NCBI GenBank assembly: GCA_002344355.1
Contig: DDTN01000039.1
Location: forward strand, 1-64,000
From: Proteobacteria bacterium UBA2363
GTDB taxonomy: Bacteria; Pseudomonadota; Gammaproteobacteria; Xanthomonadales; UBA2363
Direction: 5' to 3'
DNA length: 64,000 nucleotides
Position numbers and translations under genes: made by a program. The first letter of the stretch is position 1; each line of letters opens with the position of its first letter. Below the pieces are notes generated by a model. It searched no databases, had not been told where the DNA came from, and was given only the letters and a program-made list of their open reading frames with translations. Below, in pieces: positions 51,672 to 64,000 of the stretch.

Positions 51672-52931
51672 ATGCCGGCCCTGAGCCCGGCCGCCGTCGC
51701 GGCCGCCCGGGCGGCGGTGGAGTCGGCCTGGCGCGAGCATTCCCGGCACGCGCTGGCCACCCTGGTGCGCCTGCTCGGCGACTTCGACCTGGCCGAGGAA
51801 GCCCTGCACGACGCCTTCCGCGCCGCCCTCGAGCAGTGGCCGGCGCAGGGCGTGCCCGGCAATCCCTACAGCTGGCTGGTCTCGGCCGGCCGCTTCAAGG
51901 CCATCGACCAGATCCGCCGGCGGCGCCGCTACGACCTCGACGACGGCCGCATCGCCGAGCGCGTCGCGGCCGCGGACGGCGACCCGGCCGAGGTCGAGAT
52001 CGACGCGGTCGGCGACGACCGCCTGCGCCTGGTGTTCACCTGCTGCCATCCGGTGCTGGCGCCGGAGGCGCGCGTCGCCCTGACCCTGCGCGAGGTCTGC
52101 GGCCTGGCCACCGAGGAGATCGCGCGTGCCTTCCTGGTGCCGGTGCCGACCCTGGCGCAGCGCATCGTGCGCGCCAAGGCGAAGCTGCGCCAGGCCAGGG
52201 TCGGCTACCAGGTGCCGGGGCGAGCGGAACTGCCGGCGCGCCTGGCCAGCGTCCTGCAGGTGGTCTACCTGGTGTTCAACGAGGGCCACAGCGCCAGCGC
52301 CGGCGCGCAGGCGGTGCGCCACGACCTGGTCGAGGAGGCGATCCGCCTGGGCCGCCTGCTGGTCGCCCTGCTGCCCGAACCCGAGGCGGTCGGCCTGCTC
52401 GCCCTGATGCTGCTGCACGCCTCGCGCCGCCACGCGCGCACCGGCGCCGACGGCGCCCTGGTGCTGCTGCCCGACCAGGACCGGGGCCGTTGGGACCGCG
52501 CCCTGATCGACGAGGGCCTGGCCCTGGTCCGGCTGGCGCTGCGCGCCCGGCCACCGGGCAGTTACGCCCTGCAGGCGGCGATCGCCGCCGTGCACGCCGA
52601 GGCGGCCACCGCGGCGGCCACCGACTGGCCGCAGATCGTCGCCCTCTACGACCTGCTGCTGCGCGTCGATCCGTCGCCCGTGGTCGCGCTCAACCGCGCC
52701 GTCGCGATCGCCGAACGCGACGGCCCGGCGCCCGCCCTGGCCCTGGTCGACGCCCTGCTCGCCGAGGGAGCATTGGCCGGCTACCACCTGGCCCACGCCA
52801 CCCGCGCCGAGCTGCTGCGCCGGCTGGGGCGCACCGACGAGGCGCGGCACGCCTACCAGCGCGCGCTGGGCCTGGTCCGGCAGCTGCCCGAACGCGCGTT
52901 CCTGTCCGAACGCCTGGCGGCGCTGCCATGA
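51672..52931 (+). CDS. ECF42-like RNA polymerase sigma factor with C-terminal TPR-like extension
   Basis: A 419-residue sigma factor, much longer than a standard ECF. Residues 15-95 are sigma2 (ESAWREHSRHALATLVRLLG, then NPYSWLVSAGRFKAIDQIRRR). Residues about 125-175 are sigma4 (LTLREVCGLATEEIARAFLV with TLAQRIVRAK). The remainder is a helical extension of the kind found in ECF42 proteins (VYLVFNEGHSAS, then RLGRTDEARHAYQRALGLV), with TPR-like helices thought to be needed for activity. No anti-sigma gene is adjacent, consistent with that group. The DGPF gene lies directly upstream. The start at 51672 is weakly supported (no Shine-Dalgarno). Confidence 0.92.
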   Translation: MPALSPAAVAAARAAVESAWREHSRHALATLVRLLGDFDLAEEALHDAFRAALEQWPAQGVPGNPYSWLVSAGRFKAIDQIRRRRRYDLDDGRIAERVAAADGDPAEVEIDAVGDDRLRLVFTCCHPVLAPEARVALTLREVCGLATEEIARAFLVPVPTLAQRIVRAKAKLRQARVGYQVPGRAELPARLASVLQVVYLVFNEGHSASAGAQAVRHDLVEEAIRLGRLLVALLPEPEAVGLLALMLLHASRRHARTGADGALVLLPDQDRGRWDRALIDEGLALVRLALRARPPGSYALQAAIAAVHAEAATAAATDWPQIVALYDLLLRVDPSPVVALNRAVAIAERDGPAPALALVDALLAEGALAGYHLAHATRAELLRRLGRTDEARHAYQRALGLVRQLPERAFLSERLAALP

Positions 52932-52965
52932 CCATCGGCCGGTGGCCGGGCGCCCGACGGGCGAC

Positions 52966-52971
52966 TAGCAT
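52966..52971 (+). promoter_or_regulatory. Putative -10 element of the ABC transporter operon
   Basis: TAGCAT, preceded by GAC, ends 27 nt before the ATG at 52999; the predicted leader holds AGGAGGGG. Confidence 0.4.
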
Positions 52972-52998
52972 TCGCGACCTGGCCCGACAGGAGGGGCA

Positions 52999-54694
<1,696 letters not shown>

Positions 54695-54698
<4 letters not shown>

Positions 54699-55096
54699 CC
54701 GGTCCCGGCGCGACGCGTCCGCTGCTGCGCGACGTCCTGAGGTTCCAGTTCAAGCTGCTGCTCGATGCCCTGCGCGATGTGGCGCTGAGCCCGCTGTCGC
54801 TGGCGGCGGCCGCCGTGGACGCGCTGAGCGGGCGCCGCGACCGCGACGCCCTGTTCTACCGCCTGCTGCGCATCGGCCGGCGCAGCGAGGACTGGATCGA
54901 CCTGTGGGGCGCCGCGCGCGAGCCCGGCGAGCCGCACGCCGCCAATGTCGACGACCTGCTCGGCCATGTCGAGGCGGTGCTGCGCGACCCGCGCACCGGC
55001 CCGCGCCGGGCACGGGCCATGCAGCGCTGGCTGGAGCGCGAGCGGCGCCGGCGCCTGGCGCCGCCGCCCGGCGACCGGAACGGCCCCGCTGACTGA
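54695..55096 (+). CDS. Small conserved hypothetical protein coupled to the ABC exporter
   Basis: A 133-residue protein not assigned to a named function. The N-terminal half has an amphipathic helical segment, VLRFQFKLLLDALRDVALSP, then LDALFYRLL-like and EDWIDLWGAAREPGEP segments; the C-terminus is Arg-rich. I recall similar short proteins with FQFKLLLDALRD in other gammaproteobacteria, also of unknown role. The ATGA overlap with the permease gene suggests translation together and perhaps a role with the transporter. There is no signal peptide. Confidence 0.8.
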
Positions 55097-55143
55097 GCCG
55101 GTCCGCGCATGCCATCCTGCGCGCTGGCGAACCGGAAGCGCGC

Positions 55144-56373
55144 ATGCTCAACGGACTGTGGCTGGCCTTCTTCCTGACCGCGGCGGCGGCCGGCCTGGCG
55201 CGCTGGCTCATCGGCGGCGAGGCCGAGGTGTTCGCGGCCATGGTCGCCGCGCTGTTCGACATGGCGCGGCTGTCGGTCGAGGTGATGGTGCTGCTGTTCG
55301 GCACCCTGACCCTGTGGCTGGGCCTGCTCAGGATCGCCGAACGCGCCGGCCTGGTCGATGCCCTGGCCCGGGCGCTGGGGCCGCTGTTCGCGCGGCTGAT
55401 GCCCGAGGTGCCGCGCGGCCATCCGGCGATCGGCCTGGTCACCCTCAACTTCGCGGCCAACGGTCTGGGCCTGGACAACGCGGCGACGCCGATCGGCCTG
55501 CGCGCGATGCGCGAGCTGCACACGCTCAACCCGCGGCCGGACACGGCGTCGAACGCGCAGATCCTGTTCCTGGTTCTGAACGCCTCGTCGCTGACCGTGC
55601 TGCCGGTGTCGATCTTCATGTACCGGTTGCAGCAGGGCGCGCCCGACCCGACCCTGGTGTTCCTGCCGATCCTGCTCGCCACCAGCGCCTCGACCCTGGC
55701 CGGCCTGCTGGTGGTCGCGTTCGTGCAGCGCCTGCGCCTGTGGGACCCGGTGGTGCTGGCCTGGCTGGGCGGCGCCGGCCTGCTGCTGGGCGGCTTCATG
55801 GCGGTGCTGGCGACGCTGACGGCGACCGCGCTGGCGGCGCTGTCCTCGCTGCTCGGCAACCTGGTGCTGTTCGCGGTGATCGTCGCCTTCCTGCTGGCCG
55901 GCGCGCTGCGCCGGGTGCCGGTCTACGAGGCCTTCGTCGAGGGCGCCCGCGGCGGCTTCGAGGTCGCCCGCGACCTGCTGCCCTACCTGGTCGCCATGCT
56001 CTGCGCGATCGGCGTGCTGCGCGCCTCCGGGGCGCTCGACTATCTGCTCGACGGCATCCGCGCCCTGGTGCTGTGGAGCGGCGCCGACGGGCGCTTCGTC
56101 GACGCCCTGCCGACCGCCCTGGTCAAGCCGTTCTCGGGCAGCGCCGCGCGCGCCATGCTGATCGAGACCATGCAGACCCACGGCGTCGACAGCTTCCCGG
56201 CGCTGGTGGCCGCGACCATCCAGGGCAGCACGGAGACGACCTTCTACGTGCTCGCCGTGTACTTCGGCGCGGTCGGCATCCGTCGCGCCCGCCACGCCGT
56301 CGGCTGCGCCCTCGTCGCCGAGGCCGCCGGCGTGATCGCCGCGATCGCCGTGTGCTACCGGTTCTTCGGTTGA
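55144..56373 (+). CDS. SpmA/SpmB-like fused membrane protein (nucleoside-recognition Gate domains)
   Basis: A 409-residue polytopic protein corresponding to SpmA and SpmB joined in one chain. The first Gate segment has FAANGLGLDNAATPIGLRAM, matching SpmA. The second has VYEAFVEGARGGFEVARDLL and LVKPFSGSAARAMLIETM, with VAATIQGSTETTFYVLAVYF, matching SpmB. In Bacillus these act in spore-core dehydration; in non-sporulating gammaproteobacteria the fused form is common and its function unclear, possibly transport. Weak GGAAG lies before the ATG. It follows the ABC genes by 47 nt and may be separately expressed. Confidence 0.9.
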   Translation: MLNGLWLAFFLTAAAAGLARWLIGGEAEVFAAMVAALFDMARLSVEVMVLLFGTLTLWLGLLRIAERAGLVDALARALGPLFARLMPEVPRGHPAIGLVTLNFAANGLGLDNAATPIGLRAMRELHTLNPRPDTASNAQILFLVLNASSLTVLPVSIFMYRLQQGAPDPTLVFLPILLATSASTLAGLLVVAFVQRLRLWDPVVLAWLGGAGLLLGGFMAVLATLTATALAALSSLLGNLVLFAVIVAFLLAGALRRVPVYEAFVEGARGGFEVARDLLPYLVAMLCAIGVLRASGALDYLLDGIRALVLWSGADGRFVDALPTALVKPFSGSAARAMLIETMQTHGVDSFPALVAATIQGSTETTFYVLAVYFGAVGIRRARHAVGCALVAEAAGVIAAIAVCYRFFG

Positions 56374-56518
56374 GCGGTCGCGGTCCGACCGCGATCCCGC
56401 GCTCGACGGGCGCGCATCCGGGGCCGGGTGCGCCCTGGCGGGCAGGCGGGCTTGGCGCCGCAGGCTGGCCTCGTCGTCCGCCAGGCCGCACAATCGTCCT
56501 GTCCTGGGAACCTCGCGC

Positions 56519-57397
56519 ATGGATCTGACCCTGATCGCCGCCGACAGCCCGCTGGCGCCCTGGTGGCCGCTGATCGCCGCCGTGCTCGGCGCCCTCGTCG
56601 GCAGCTTCCTCAACGTGGTGATCCTGCGCTTCCCGCCGCGCCTGGAGTGGGGCTGGCGCCAGCAGGCCCGCGAGTTCCTGGCGCTGCCGGCGCCGGCCGA
56701 CGATCCGAAGCCGCCCGGCCTGGTGGTGGCGCGCTCGCATTGCCCGTCCTGCAAGGCGCCGATCCGCGCCTGGCAGAACGTCCCGGTGCTCAGCTGGCTG
56801 CTGCTGCGCGGGCGCTGCGCCGCCTGCGCCGCGCCGATCTCCTGGCAGTACCCGCTGGTCGAGCTGGCCACCGCCCTGGCCTCGCTGGCGGTCGCCCTGG
56901 CGTTCGGCTTCAGCCTGCAGGCGCTGGCGGCACTGGCCTTCACCTGGGCGCTGGTGGCGCTGTGCGGCATCGACTTCCGCACCCAGCTGCTGCCCGACCA
57001 GATCACCCTGCCGCTGCTGTGGGCCGGCCTGCTGCTGGCCCTGGCCGGCGTCTTCGTGGGGCCGGCGCAGGCGATCCTGGGCGCCACCGTCGGCTATCTC
57101 AGCCTTTGGAGCGTGTACTGGCTGTTCCGGCTGGCGACGGGCAAGGAGGGCCTGGGCTACGGGGACTTCAAGCTGCTCGGCGCGCTCGGCGCCTGGATGG
57201 GGCCTGCCGCGATCCTGCCGATCGTCCTGCTCGCCAGCATCAGCGGCGCGCTGATCGGCGGCCTCTGGCTGGCCCTGCGCCACCGTGGCGAGAGCAAGCC
57301 GTTCGCGTTCGGGCCGTACCTGGCGATCGCCGGTTGGCTGTACCTGGTCGCCGGCGAACGCCTGGTCGGCTGGTACTGGAACCTGATCGGCCTGTGA
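56519..57397 (+). CDS. pilD: Prepilin peptidase / N-methyltransferase PilD
   Basis: A 292-residue polytopic aspartic protease that trims and methylates type IV prepilins and type II secretion pseudopilins. The N-terminal methyltransferase/zinc region has two CxxC pairs (CPSCKAPIRAWQNVPVLSWL and CAACAAPISWQYP). The catalytic Asp residues are in GIDFRTQLLPDQI and GYGDFKLLGALGAWMG. The order PilD then CoaE is the usual end of pilBCD clusters, but pilB and pilC are not in the window. A CACAAT -10-like sequence lies about 25 nt upstream. Confidence 0.95.
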   Translation: MDLTLIAADSPLAPWWPLIAAVLGALVGSFLNVVILRFPPRLEWGWRQQAREFLALPAPADDPKPPGLVVARSHCPSCKAPIRAWQNVPVLSWLLLRGRCAACAAPISWQYPLVELATALASLAVALAFGFSLQALAALAFTWALVALCGIDFRTQLLPDQITLPLLWAGLLLALAGVFVGPAQAILGATVGYLSLWSVYWLFRLATGKEGLGYGDFKLLGALGAWMGPAAILPIVLLASISGALIGGLWLALRHRGESKPFAFGPYLAIAGWLYLVAGERLVGWYWNLIGL

Positions 57398-57423
57398 GCG
57401 GCGGCGGCATCGAGGCGGTGTTG

Positions 57424-58110
57424 ATGCAGAGTGCCGACGGCGGCCCGGCGCCGCCCTTGCTGGTCGCGGTCACCGGCGGCATCGCCAGCGGCAAGAGCGC
57501 GCTGACCAGCCGCTTCGAAGCCCTGGGCGTGCCGGTCGCCGACGCCGACCTGGCCGCCCGCGAGGCGGTCGCGCCCGGCAGCGAGGGCCTGGCCGAGGTG
57601 GTCGCGGCGTTCGGACCCGGCGTGCTCGATGATGCCGGCGCCATGGACCGCGTCGCCATGCGCGCGCGCGTGTTCGCCGACGCCGAGGCGCGCCGGCGCC
57701 TGGAGGCGATCGTCCATCCGCGCGTGCGCCGCCTGCTGCGCGCGCAGGTGGCCGCCTGGTGGCAGCCCTACGGCCTGCTCGCCATCCCCCTGCTGGCCGA
57801 GAACGCCGCCGCCTACGCCGACGTCGACCGCGTCCTGGTGGTCGATGTCGCCCCGGAGATCCAGGTCCAGCGGCTGGTGCGGCGCGATGGCGTCGCCGAG
57901 TCCCTGGCACGCTCGATCCTGGCCGCCCAGGCCAGCCGCGAAGCCCGCCTGGCGCTGGCCGACGACGTCCACGACGCCAGCGGGCCGATCGAGGCGCTCG
58001 ATGCCCGGGTGCTGGAATTGCACGCGCGGTACCTGGATCTTGCCCGGCGCAAGCGCGCGGGCGGCCTGCCACCGCCGAAGATCCGCGCCCTGGCGGAAGG
58101 CCACCGCTGA
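57424..58110 (+). CDS. coaE: Dephospho-CoA kinase CoaE
   Basis: A 228-residue kinase that phosphorylates the 3'-OH of dephospho-CoA, the last step of CoA synthesis. The P-loop is AVTGGIASGKSALTSRF, followed by VADADLAAREAVAPGS. The lid and C-terminal parts contain AIVHPRVRRLLRA, LAIPLLAENAAAYADVDRVLVVD and LVRRDGVAESLARSILAAQ, all characteristic. An in-frame GTG at 57394 overlapping the pilD stop would add 10 residues; the ATG at 57424 is used here. It is surely co-transcribed with pilD. Confidence 0.95.
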   Translation: MQSADGGPAPPLLVAVTGGIASGKSALTSRFEALGVPVADADLAAREAVAPGSEGLAEVVAAFGPGVLDDAGAMDRVAMRARVFADAEARRRLEAIVHPRVRRLLRAQVAAWWQPYGLLAIPLLAENAAAYADVDRVLVVDVAPEIQVQRLVRRDGVAESLARSILAAQASREARLALADDVHDASGPIEALDARVLELHARYLDLARRKRAGGLPPPKIRALAEGHR

Positions 58111-58138
58111 ACCGGGCTGCCGCGCCCCGACCTGCCGA

Positions 58139-58741
58139 TCAGCAGCTTTCGTACTTCCAGTGCCGGGCCTTGCCCTCGGCCAGCCAGGCCACGGCCTGTT
58201 CGATGCGGTTGCGTCGGGTCGCCTCGCGCTTTGCCTCGACGATCCAGTCCACGTAGTCGCGCTGCTTGCCGGGCGGAAAGCCTTCGAAGGTGGCGCGGGC
58301 AGCGGGGTTGCCCGCCAGCGCCTCGACGAGATCCGCCGGCGGCCGCGGCGACGGCTTCGGGGCGGTCCGCTTGCGTCCGCCGCCCGGCTGGCCGGCCACG
58401 CCCAGCGCGCGCGCCTGGCGCAACAGAGCGGCCATGGCGGGTCGCGGCGGCAGGTCGGCGACGCTGGCCAGCCGTCCGAACTGGCCCATGGCCTCGCTGC
58501 CGGCCTCCTGCTCCATGACGCGGGCGCCCTGCCACAGATTGAAGGCGACATGCTGCTTGAAGGCGGCCATCACCGCCAGCAGCCTGCCTTGGCAAGTGAA
58601 TGCAGGCGCGCTCCACTTCAAGGTCTCCTCGGCATCCGGGCAGGCGGCGTGCACGCGCGCGCGCAGTTCATCGAGGATGGGCCGTGCGAACGGTGCGGCG
58701 CGGGCGATGTAGGCATCGATGCGGGGATCGGGTGCGGCCAT
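58139..58741 (-). CDS. YdeI/OmdA-like protein with N-terminal DUF1801-type domain
   Basis: A 200-residue cytosolic protein. Residues 1-110 match the DUF1801/YdhG-like fold (ILDELRARVHAACPDAEETL, WSAPAFTCQGRLLAVMAAFK, HVAFNLWQGARV). Residues 135-195 match the YdeI/OmdA domain (FEGFPPGKQRDYVDWIVEAK, then RRNRIEQAVAWLAEGKA). Relatives are linked to resistance to cationic peptides or bacteriocins, but activity is not known. AGGAAG lies about 8 nt before the ATG and TATGCT further upstream (58773-58778). Convergent with coaE. Confidence 0.88.
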   Translation of the reverse strand: MAAPDPRIDAYIARAAPFARPILDELRARVHAACPDAEETLKWSAPAFTCQGRLLAVMAAFKQHVAFNLWQGARVMEQEAGSEAMGQFGRLASVADLPPRPAMAALLRQARALGVAGQPGGGRKRTAPKPSPRPPADLVEALAGNPAARATFEGFPPGKQRDYVDWIVEAKREATRRNRIEQAVAWLAEGKARHWKYESC

Positions 58742-58976
58742 GGGCGGCTTCCTGGGTGGCGGACACCGGGCCAGCATAGTCGCGCCTTTCGCGGACGAGG
58801 CGGGAGTTGCCGCCCAGCGGCAGGGGTGCAGCGTGTCCGGTCTCATGGCCCGGATCCGGTGGCGCAGCGACCCGCTATGGGACGTACCCACCCGTCCTCG
58901 CGACGGATTCTCGCGCTGTGGACGGCAGGCCCCGGCATCGCGCAATCGACAGCGGCGCAGCCGCCATGCGCCGGGT

Positions 58977-60053
58977 TCAGCGCCGGGGCCAGAACGCCGA
59001 GATGCCGGCCACGCCATGGGCGCCGGCGGCACGCGCCCTGGCCAGGTCGCCGGGAGCGAGCCCGCCAAGCGCGTACACGGGCAGCGGCGCGTCGTCGAGC
59101 AGGCGGTGCAGGCCGTCCCAGCCGAGCGGCGCGGCGCCGGGATGGCTGGCCGTTGCCAGCACCGGCGACACCAGGGCGGCATCGCAGCCCAGGGCCCAAG
59201 CCTGGCGCAGTTGCGCGGCGTCGTGGCAGGCGGCGGTCAGCCAGGCGCCCGCCGCGCGACGCTGCCGGGGCGGGGTGTCGCCACCGTCGTCGTCGACGCC
59301 CGCCTGCCACGCCTCGAAGCCCGGCAGCCCGCCGGCCAGTGCCGGCGCCAGCAGGCGCGAGGGCAGGTGCAGGCCGAGCCCGAGGCGGGCGGCCAGGGCC
59401 GGACGGCCGTTGACCAGGACGACGGCACCGGCCGCGCGGGCGGGACCGGCGAGGGCGGTCAGCAAGGGCAGCAGGGCGGCATCGCCGGCGGCCGGCACGC
59501 GCACCTGCAGCAGGCCGGCGCCGCTGGCCAGTGCCCGCAGGCCGCCGGACAGCAGGCTCTCCGGGGCGGCGGCGCCGGGATCGGGGCTGATCGCCAGCAG
59601 GGAAGGCAGCCGCAAGCGGGCGGCGATCGGCCAGTCGGCGGCGGGCATCGGGTGGCGGTCGAGATCGTCGATCTCCACCCAGGCCAGGTCCTGGCCCTCC
59701 AGCGCGCGCACCGGCCCGGTCCAGGCGGTCGCCTGGAAGGCATGAAGGCGCAGGCGGCGGCCGGGCTGGACCAGGGTCGTGTGGCCCAGCGCCGCGAGAT
59801 CGTGCAGCTCGACGGCCAGTTCCTCGCGCAGCTCGCGTGCCAGGGCCGCGGCCAGGGACTCGCCGGGATCGCGCTTGCCGCCGGGGAACTCCCACAGGCC
59901 GGCCAGCGGCCGGCCGGGCGGGCGGCGCGCCAGCAGGACCCGTCCGTCGGCATCGCGAAGGACGCCGGCCACCACCTCGAGCAGCGGCGCCTCCGGACCG
60001 GCGGTTGGCGCCGGCGCGGACCCGGCGCCGTCGCCGCGGCCAGGTCCGCTCAT
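58977..60053 (-). CDS. Nudix hydrolase (MutT-like) fused to thiamine-phosphate-synthase-like domain
   Basis: A 358-residue fusion. Residues 25-150 are a MutT-like Nudix domain. The box is GKRDPGESLAAALARELREE, with Ala where the consensus has the final Gly. This suggests 8-oxo-dGTP clean-up. Residues about 165-355 are a ThiE/TenI-like barrel (VLVNGRPALAARLGLGLHLP, then VYALGGLAPGDLARARAAGA and HGVAGISAFW). This MutT-ThiE fusion is known next to secA in gammaproteobacteria; the ThiE half is divergent and may not make thiamine phosphate. The start is 15 nt after the secA stop, so it is probably in the secA operon. Confidence 0.92.
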   Translation of the reverse strand: MSGPGRGDGAGSAPAPTAGPEAPLLEVVAGVLRDADGRVLLARRPPGRPLAGLWEFPGGKRDPGESLAAALARELREELAVELHDLAALGHTTLVQPGRRLRLHAFQATAWTGPVRALEGQDLAWVEIDDLDRHPMPAADWPIAARLRLPSLLAISPDPGAAAPESLLSGGLRALASGAGLLQVRVPAAGDAALLPLLTALAGPARAAGAVVLVNGRPALAARLGLGLHLPSRLLAPALAGGLPGFEAWQAGVDDDGGDTPPRQRRAAGAWLTAACHDAAQLRQAWALGCDAALVSPVLATASHPGAAPLGWDGLHRLLDDAPLPVYALGGLAPGDLARARAAGAHGVAGISAFWPRR

Positions 60054-60068
60054 CGCCGCCTCAGCCGC

Positions 60069-62789
<2,721 letters not shown>

Positions 62790-62896
62790 GGCGGGCTACC
62801 TGGGGTCTGGGGACGGGCAGGCCGGGGTCCGTTGCCCGCCCCGGCCTGGCCGGGGCGGGCCGGGGCGCGGACGCGCCGGTCCCTGCCGGAAACGGA

Positions 62897-62919
62897 CAAG
62901 GCCGCGCAACGCGGCCTTG
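62897..62919 (-). terminator. Hairpin after the M23 peptidase gene
   Basis: A 10-bp stem (62897-62906 with 62910-62919, GGCCGCG core, 3-nt loop) begins 33 nt past the M23 stop. The minus-strand side continues GTCCGTTT, a weak U-tract. It likely separates the M23 transcript from secA. Confidence 0.55.
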
Positions 62920-62951
62920 CCAGGGTCAAGTGGGGGCCTGCGGAAGCGTTG

Positions 62952-63899
62952 TCAAGACGCCTCGCGGTCCTCGCGGGCGGCCTTGACGAAGGTCGTCGGA
63001 TTGACCGGCCGGTTATTGTGCCAGACTTCGAAGTGCAGATGGACGCCGGTGGCCCGCCCGGTGCGCCCCATCTCGGCGATGTGCTGGCCGGCCTTGACGA
63101 CGTCGCCGACCTTGGCCAGGTTGCGGTCGTTGTGGGCATAGCGGGTGCGGTAGCCGTTGCCGTGGTCGATCTCGATCATGTTGCCGTAGCCGAAATGGAC
63201 CCCGGAGAAGCTGACCACGCCGTCGGCCACGGCCAGGATGTCGTCGCCGCGGTTGCCGTTGATGTCCAGGCCCAGGTGCAGGTCGCGGCCGCCGGTGAAC
63301 GGGTCGGTGCGGTAGCCGTAGTGGGACGACACGTAGCCGGTGCGGGTCGGCCAGCCGGACGGCATCAGGCTGCGCTCGACCTCGCGGCCGAGCAGGAACT
63401 CCTCGATCACCGAGAGCTGCTGGGACTGCTGGGCGAACTGCCGCTCGAGGTCTCCCAGGGTGCGCAGGAACTCGACCGGATCGACCTGGCTGAGCTCGCC
63501 GATGGTCTGCGGGCCGCCGATCGCCGGCGGCTCCCGGAAGTTGAACTCGCCGTCGTCGAGCTGGCCGACCGCGGTCAGGCGCTCGCCCAGGGCATTGAGG
63601 CGGGTGGCCTCGGCCTTGAGCTCGCCCAGGCGCAGGGCCAGGGCGTTGATCTCGCGCTCGGAGGCCCGCCGGGCCTCCGCCAGCTCCGCCTCGTAGCGGT
63701 CGAGCTGGCCGCGCAGGGCCTCGATCTCGGCGGTCGCGGCGTTGCGCGACATGCCCTGGAGGTGGCCGCCCAGGAAAGCCAGGGCGACCATGCCGCACAG
63801 GGCCAGGGCCAGGGCCGACGCCAGCGCGATGCCGCGACGGCCGCTGAAGGCAAGACGTACCGGCGCCGATAGCCGGTCAGACAGGATGATAATGTTCAT
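62952..63899 (-). CDS. M23-family peptidase, membrane-anchored (LytM-type)
   Basis: A 315-residue protein. An N-terminal membrane helix (IALASALALALCGMVALAFLGG) is followed by a coiled coil (residues about 55-110, IEALRGQLDRYEAELAEARR) and a C-terminal LytM domain. Zinc ligands are in GGRDLHLGLDINGN and GVHLHFEVWHNNRPVNP, both intact, so it may cleave peptidoglycan cross-bridges or regulate amidases. Position upstream of secA and divergent to a DUF721 gene is typical for this order. Confidence 0.93.
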   Translation of the reverse strand: MNIIILSDRLSAPVRLAFSGRRGIALASALALALCGMVALAFLGGHLQGMSRNAATAEIEALRGQLDRYEAELAEARRASEREINALALRLGELKAEATRLNALGERLTAVGQLDDGEFNFREPPAIGGPQTIGELSQVDPVEFLRTLGDLERQFAQQSQQLSVIEEFLLGREVERSLMPSGWPTRTGYVSSHYGYRTDPFTGGRDLHLGLDINGNRGDDILAVADGVVSFSGVHFGYGNMIEIDHGNGYRTRYAHNDRNLAKVGDVVKAGQHIAEMGRTGRATGVHLHFEVWHNNRPVNPTTFVKAAREDREAS

Positions 63900-63918
63900 G
63901 CAGCCAACTCGTCCCTAC

Positions 63919-64000
63919 ATGTCCAGGTCCGCACCACCTACCGCTCCCAGGCCGCTCGCCGACATCGTCCTCTCCTCCGACGTCGGCGGCCTGGCTGCGC
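63919..64000 (+). CDS. DUF721 (DciA-like) protein, 3' end beyond the window
   Basis: Only the first 27 codons are visible, beginning MSRSAPPTAPRPLADIVLSS. The PRPLADIV-type opening is typical of DUF721 proteins, and the place between lpxC-side genes and the M23/secA block agrees with this. DUF721 proteins related to DciA act with the replicative helicase. It is divergent from the M23 gene (19 nt between starts). A GATAAT-like -10 lies about 30 nt upstream, inside the M23 coding start. Confidence 0.6.
   Translation, partial: MSRSAPPTAPRPLADIVLSSDVGGLAA

Noticed and set aside
54856..57087. Minus-strand open frame of about 740 codons opposite spmAB and pilD
   Set aside because: Gln/His/Arg-rich antisense translation with no domain, while the plus strand has two well-supported membrane-protein genes.

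Overview
The window is about 64 kb of very GC-rich proteobacterial chromosome, densely packed with genes on both strands. The gene set includes ubiJ-ubiB, dusB, biosynthetic speA with speE, a pilD-coaE pair, a secA/M23-peptidase/DUF721 block, a fused MutT-ThiE protein, and many secreted repeat proteins. Together with the intergenic repeats, this points to the gammaproteobacterial order Lysobacterales (Xanthomonadales), perhaps a Rhodanobacteraceae- or Dokdonella-like lineage. That assignment is inference from gene content and motifs; no 16S or tRNA gene is visible here.

Layout. 1-454: right end of an IS3-family insertion sequence. 566-6106: an orphan TPR serine/threonine kinase, a VOC protein, a perfect 23-bp inverted-repeat element, a polytopic membrane protein and a divergent beta-barrel-like protein. 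6155-7981: plsC-like acyltransferase, arfB and truC on the minus strand. 8078-11003: NYN/LOTUS protein, a PYROXD2-like oxidoreductase and a small secreted protein. 11304-16287: a secreted delta-60 repeat protein, an ECF sigma factor and a divergent TPR kinase. 16344-18637: ubiJ-ubiB. 18821-24061: a secreted alpha/beta-hydrolase-like protein whose nucleophile position is Ala, then a penicillin acylase. 24274-28040: speE/speA divergent pair and an ATP-grasp enzyme. 28265-31390: a secreted subtilisin. 31568-37315: ETF-ubiquinone oxidoreductase, a CNT nucleoside transporter, a small Gly/Ala-rich protein, a PfkB/ribokinase-like kinase and a secreted protein. 37472-43991: dusB coupled to a TPR-GGDEF protein, then a single-chain indolepyruvate ferredoxin oxidoreductase. 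44073-51069 (minus): a DUF5650-like repeat protein, a serine hydrolase, rluF, a DUF1428 protein and dbpA. 51271-56373: a DGPF/YCII protein with an ECF42-like sigma factor, an ABC-2 exporter with a small partner, and an SpmAB-like protein. 56519-64000: pilD, coaE, a YdeI-like protein, the MutT-ThiE fusion, secA, an M23 peptidase and the start of a divergent DUF721 gene.

Functional links. speA and speE share a divergent promoter region and belong to polyamine synthesis. The nucleoside transporter and PfkB kinase lie close together and could serve nucleoside or ribose salvage. arfB, truC, dusB, rluF and dbpA are translation and ribosome genes. Two separate ECF sigma modules sit beside their expected partners, a kinase in one case and a DGPF protein in the other.

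The most unusual signal is regulatory. Several genes have a TANNNT -10-like hexamer exactly 6 nt before the ATG and no Shine-Dalgarno sequence, as expected for leaderless transcripts. Other points of note are the perfect inverted-repeat element, the hydrolase with a lost nucleophile, and a TPR kinase that lacks the N-terminal region seen in its paralogue. No CRISPR array, tRNA, rRNA or clear defence system was found, and I do not see a convincing wholly new multi-gene system.
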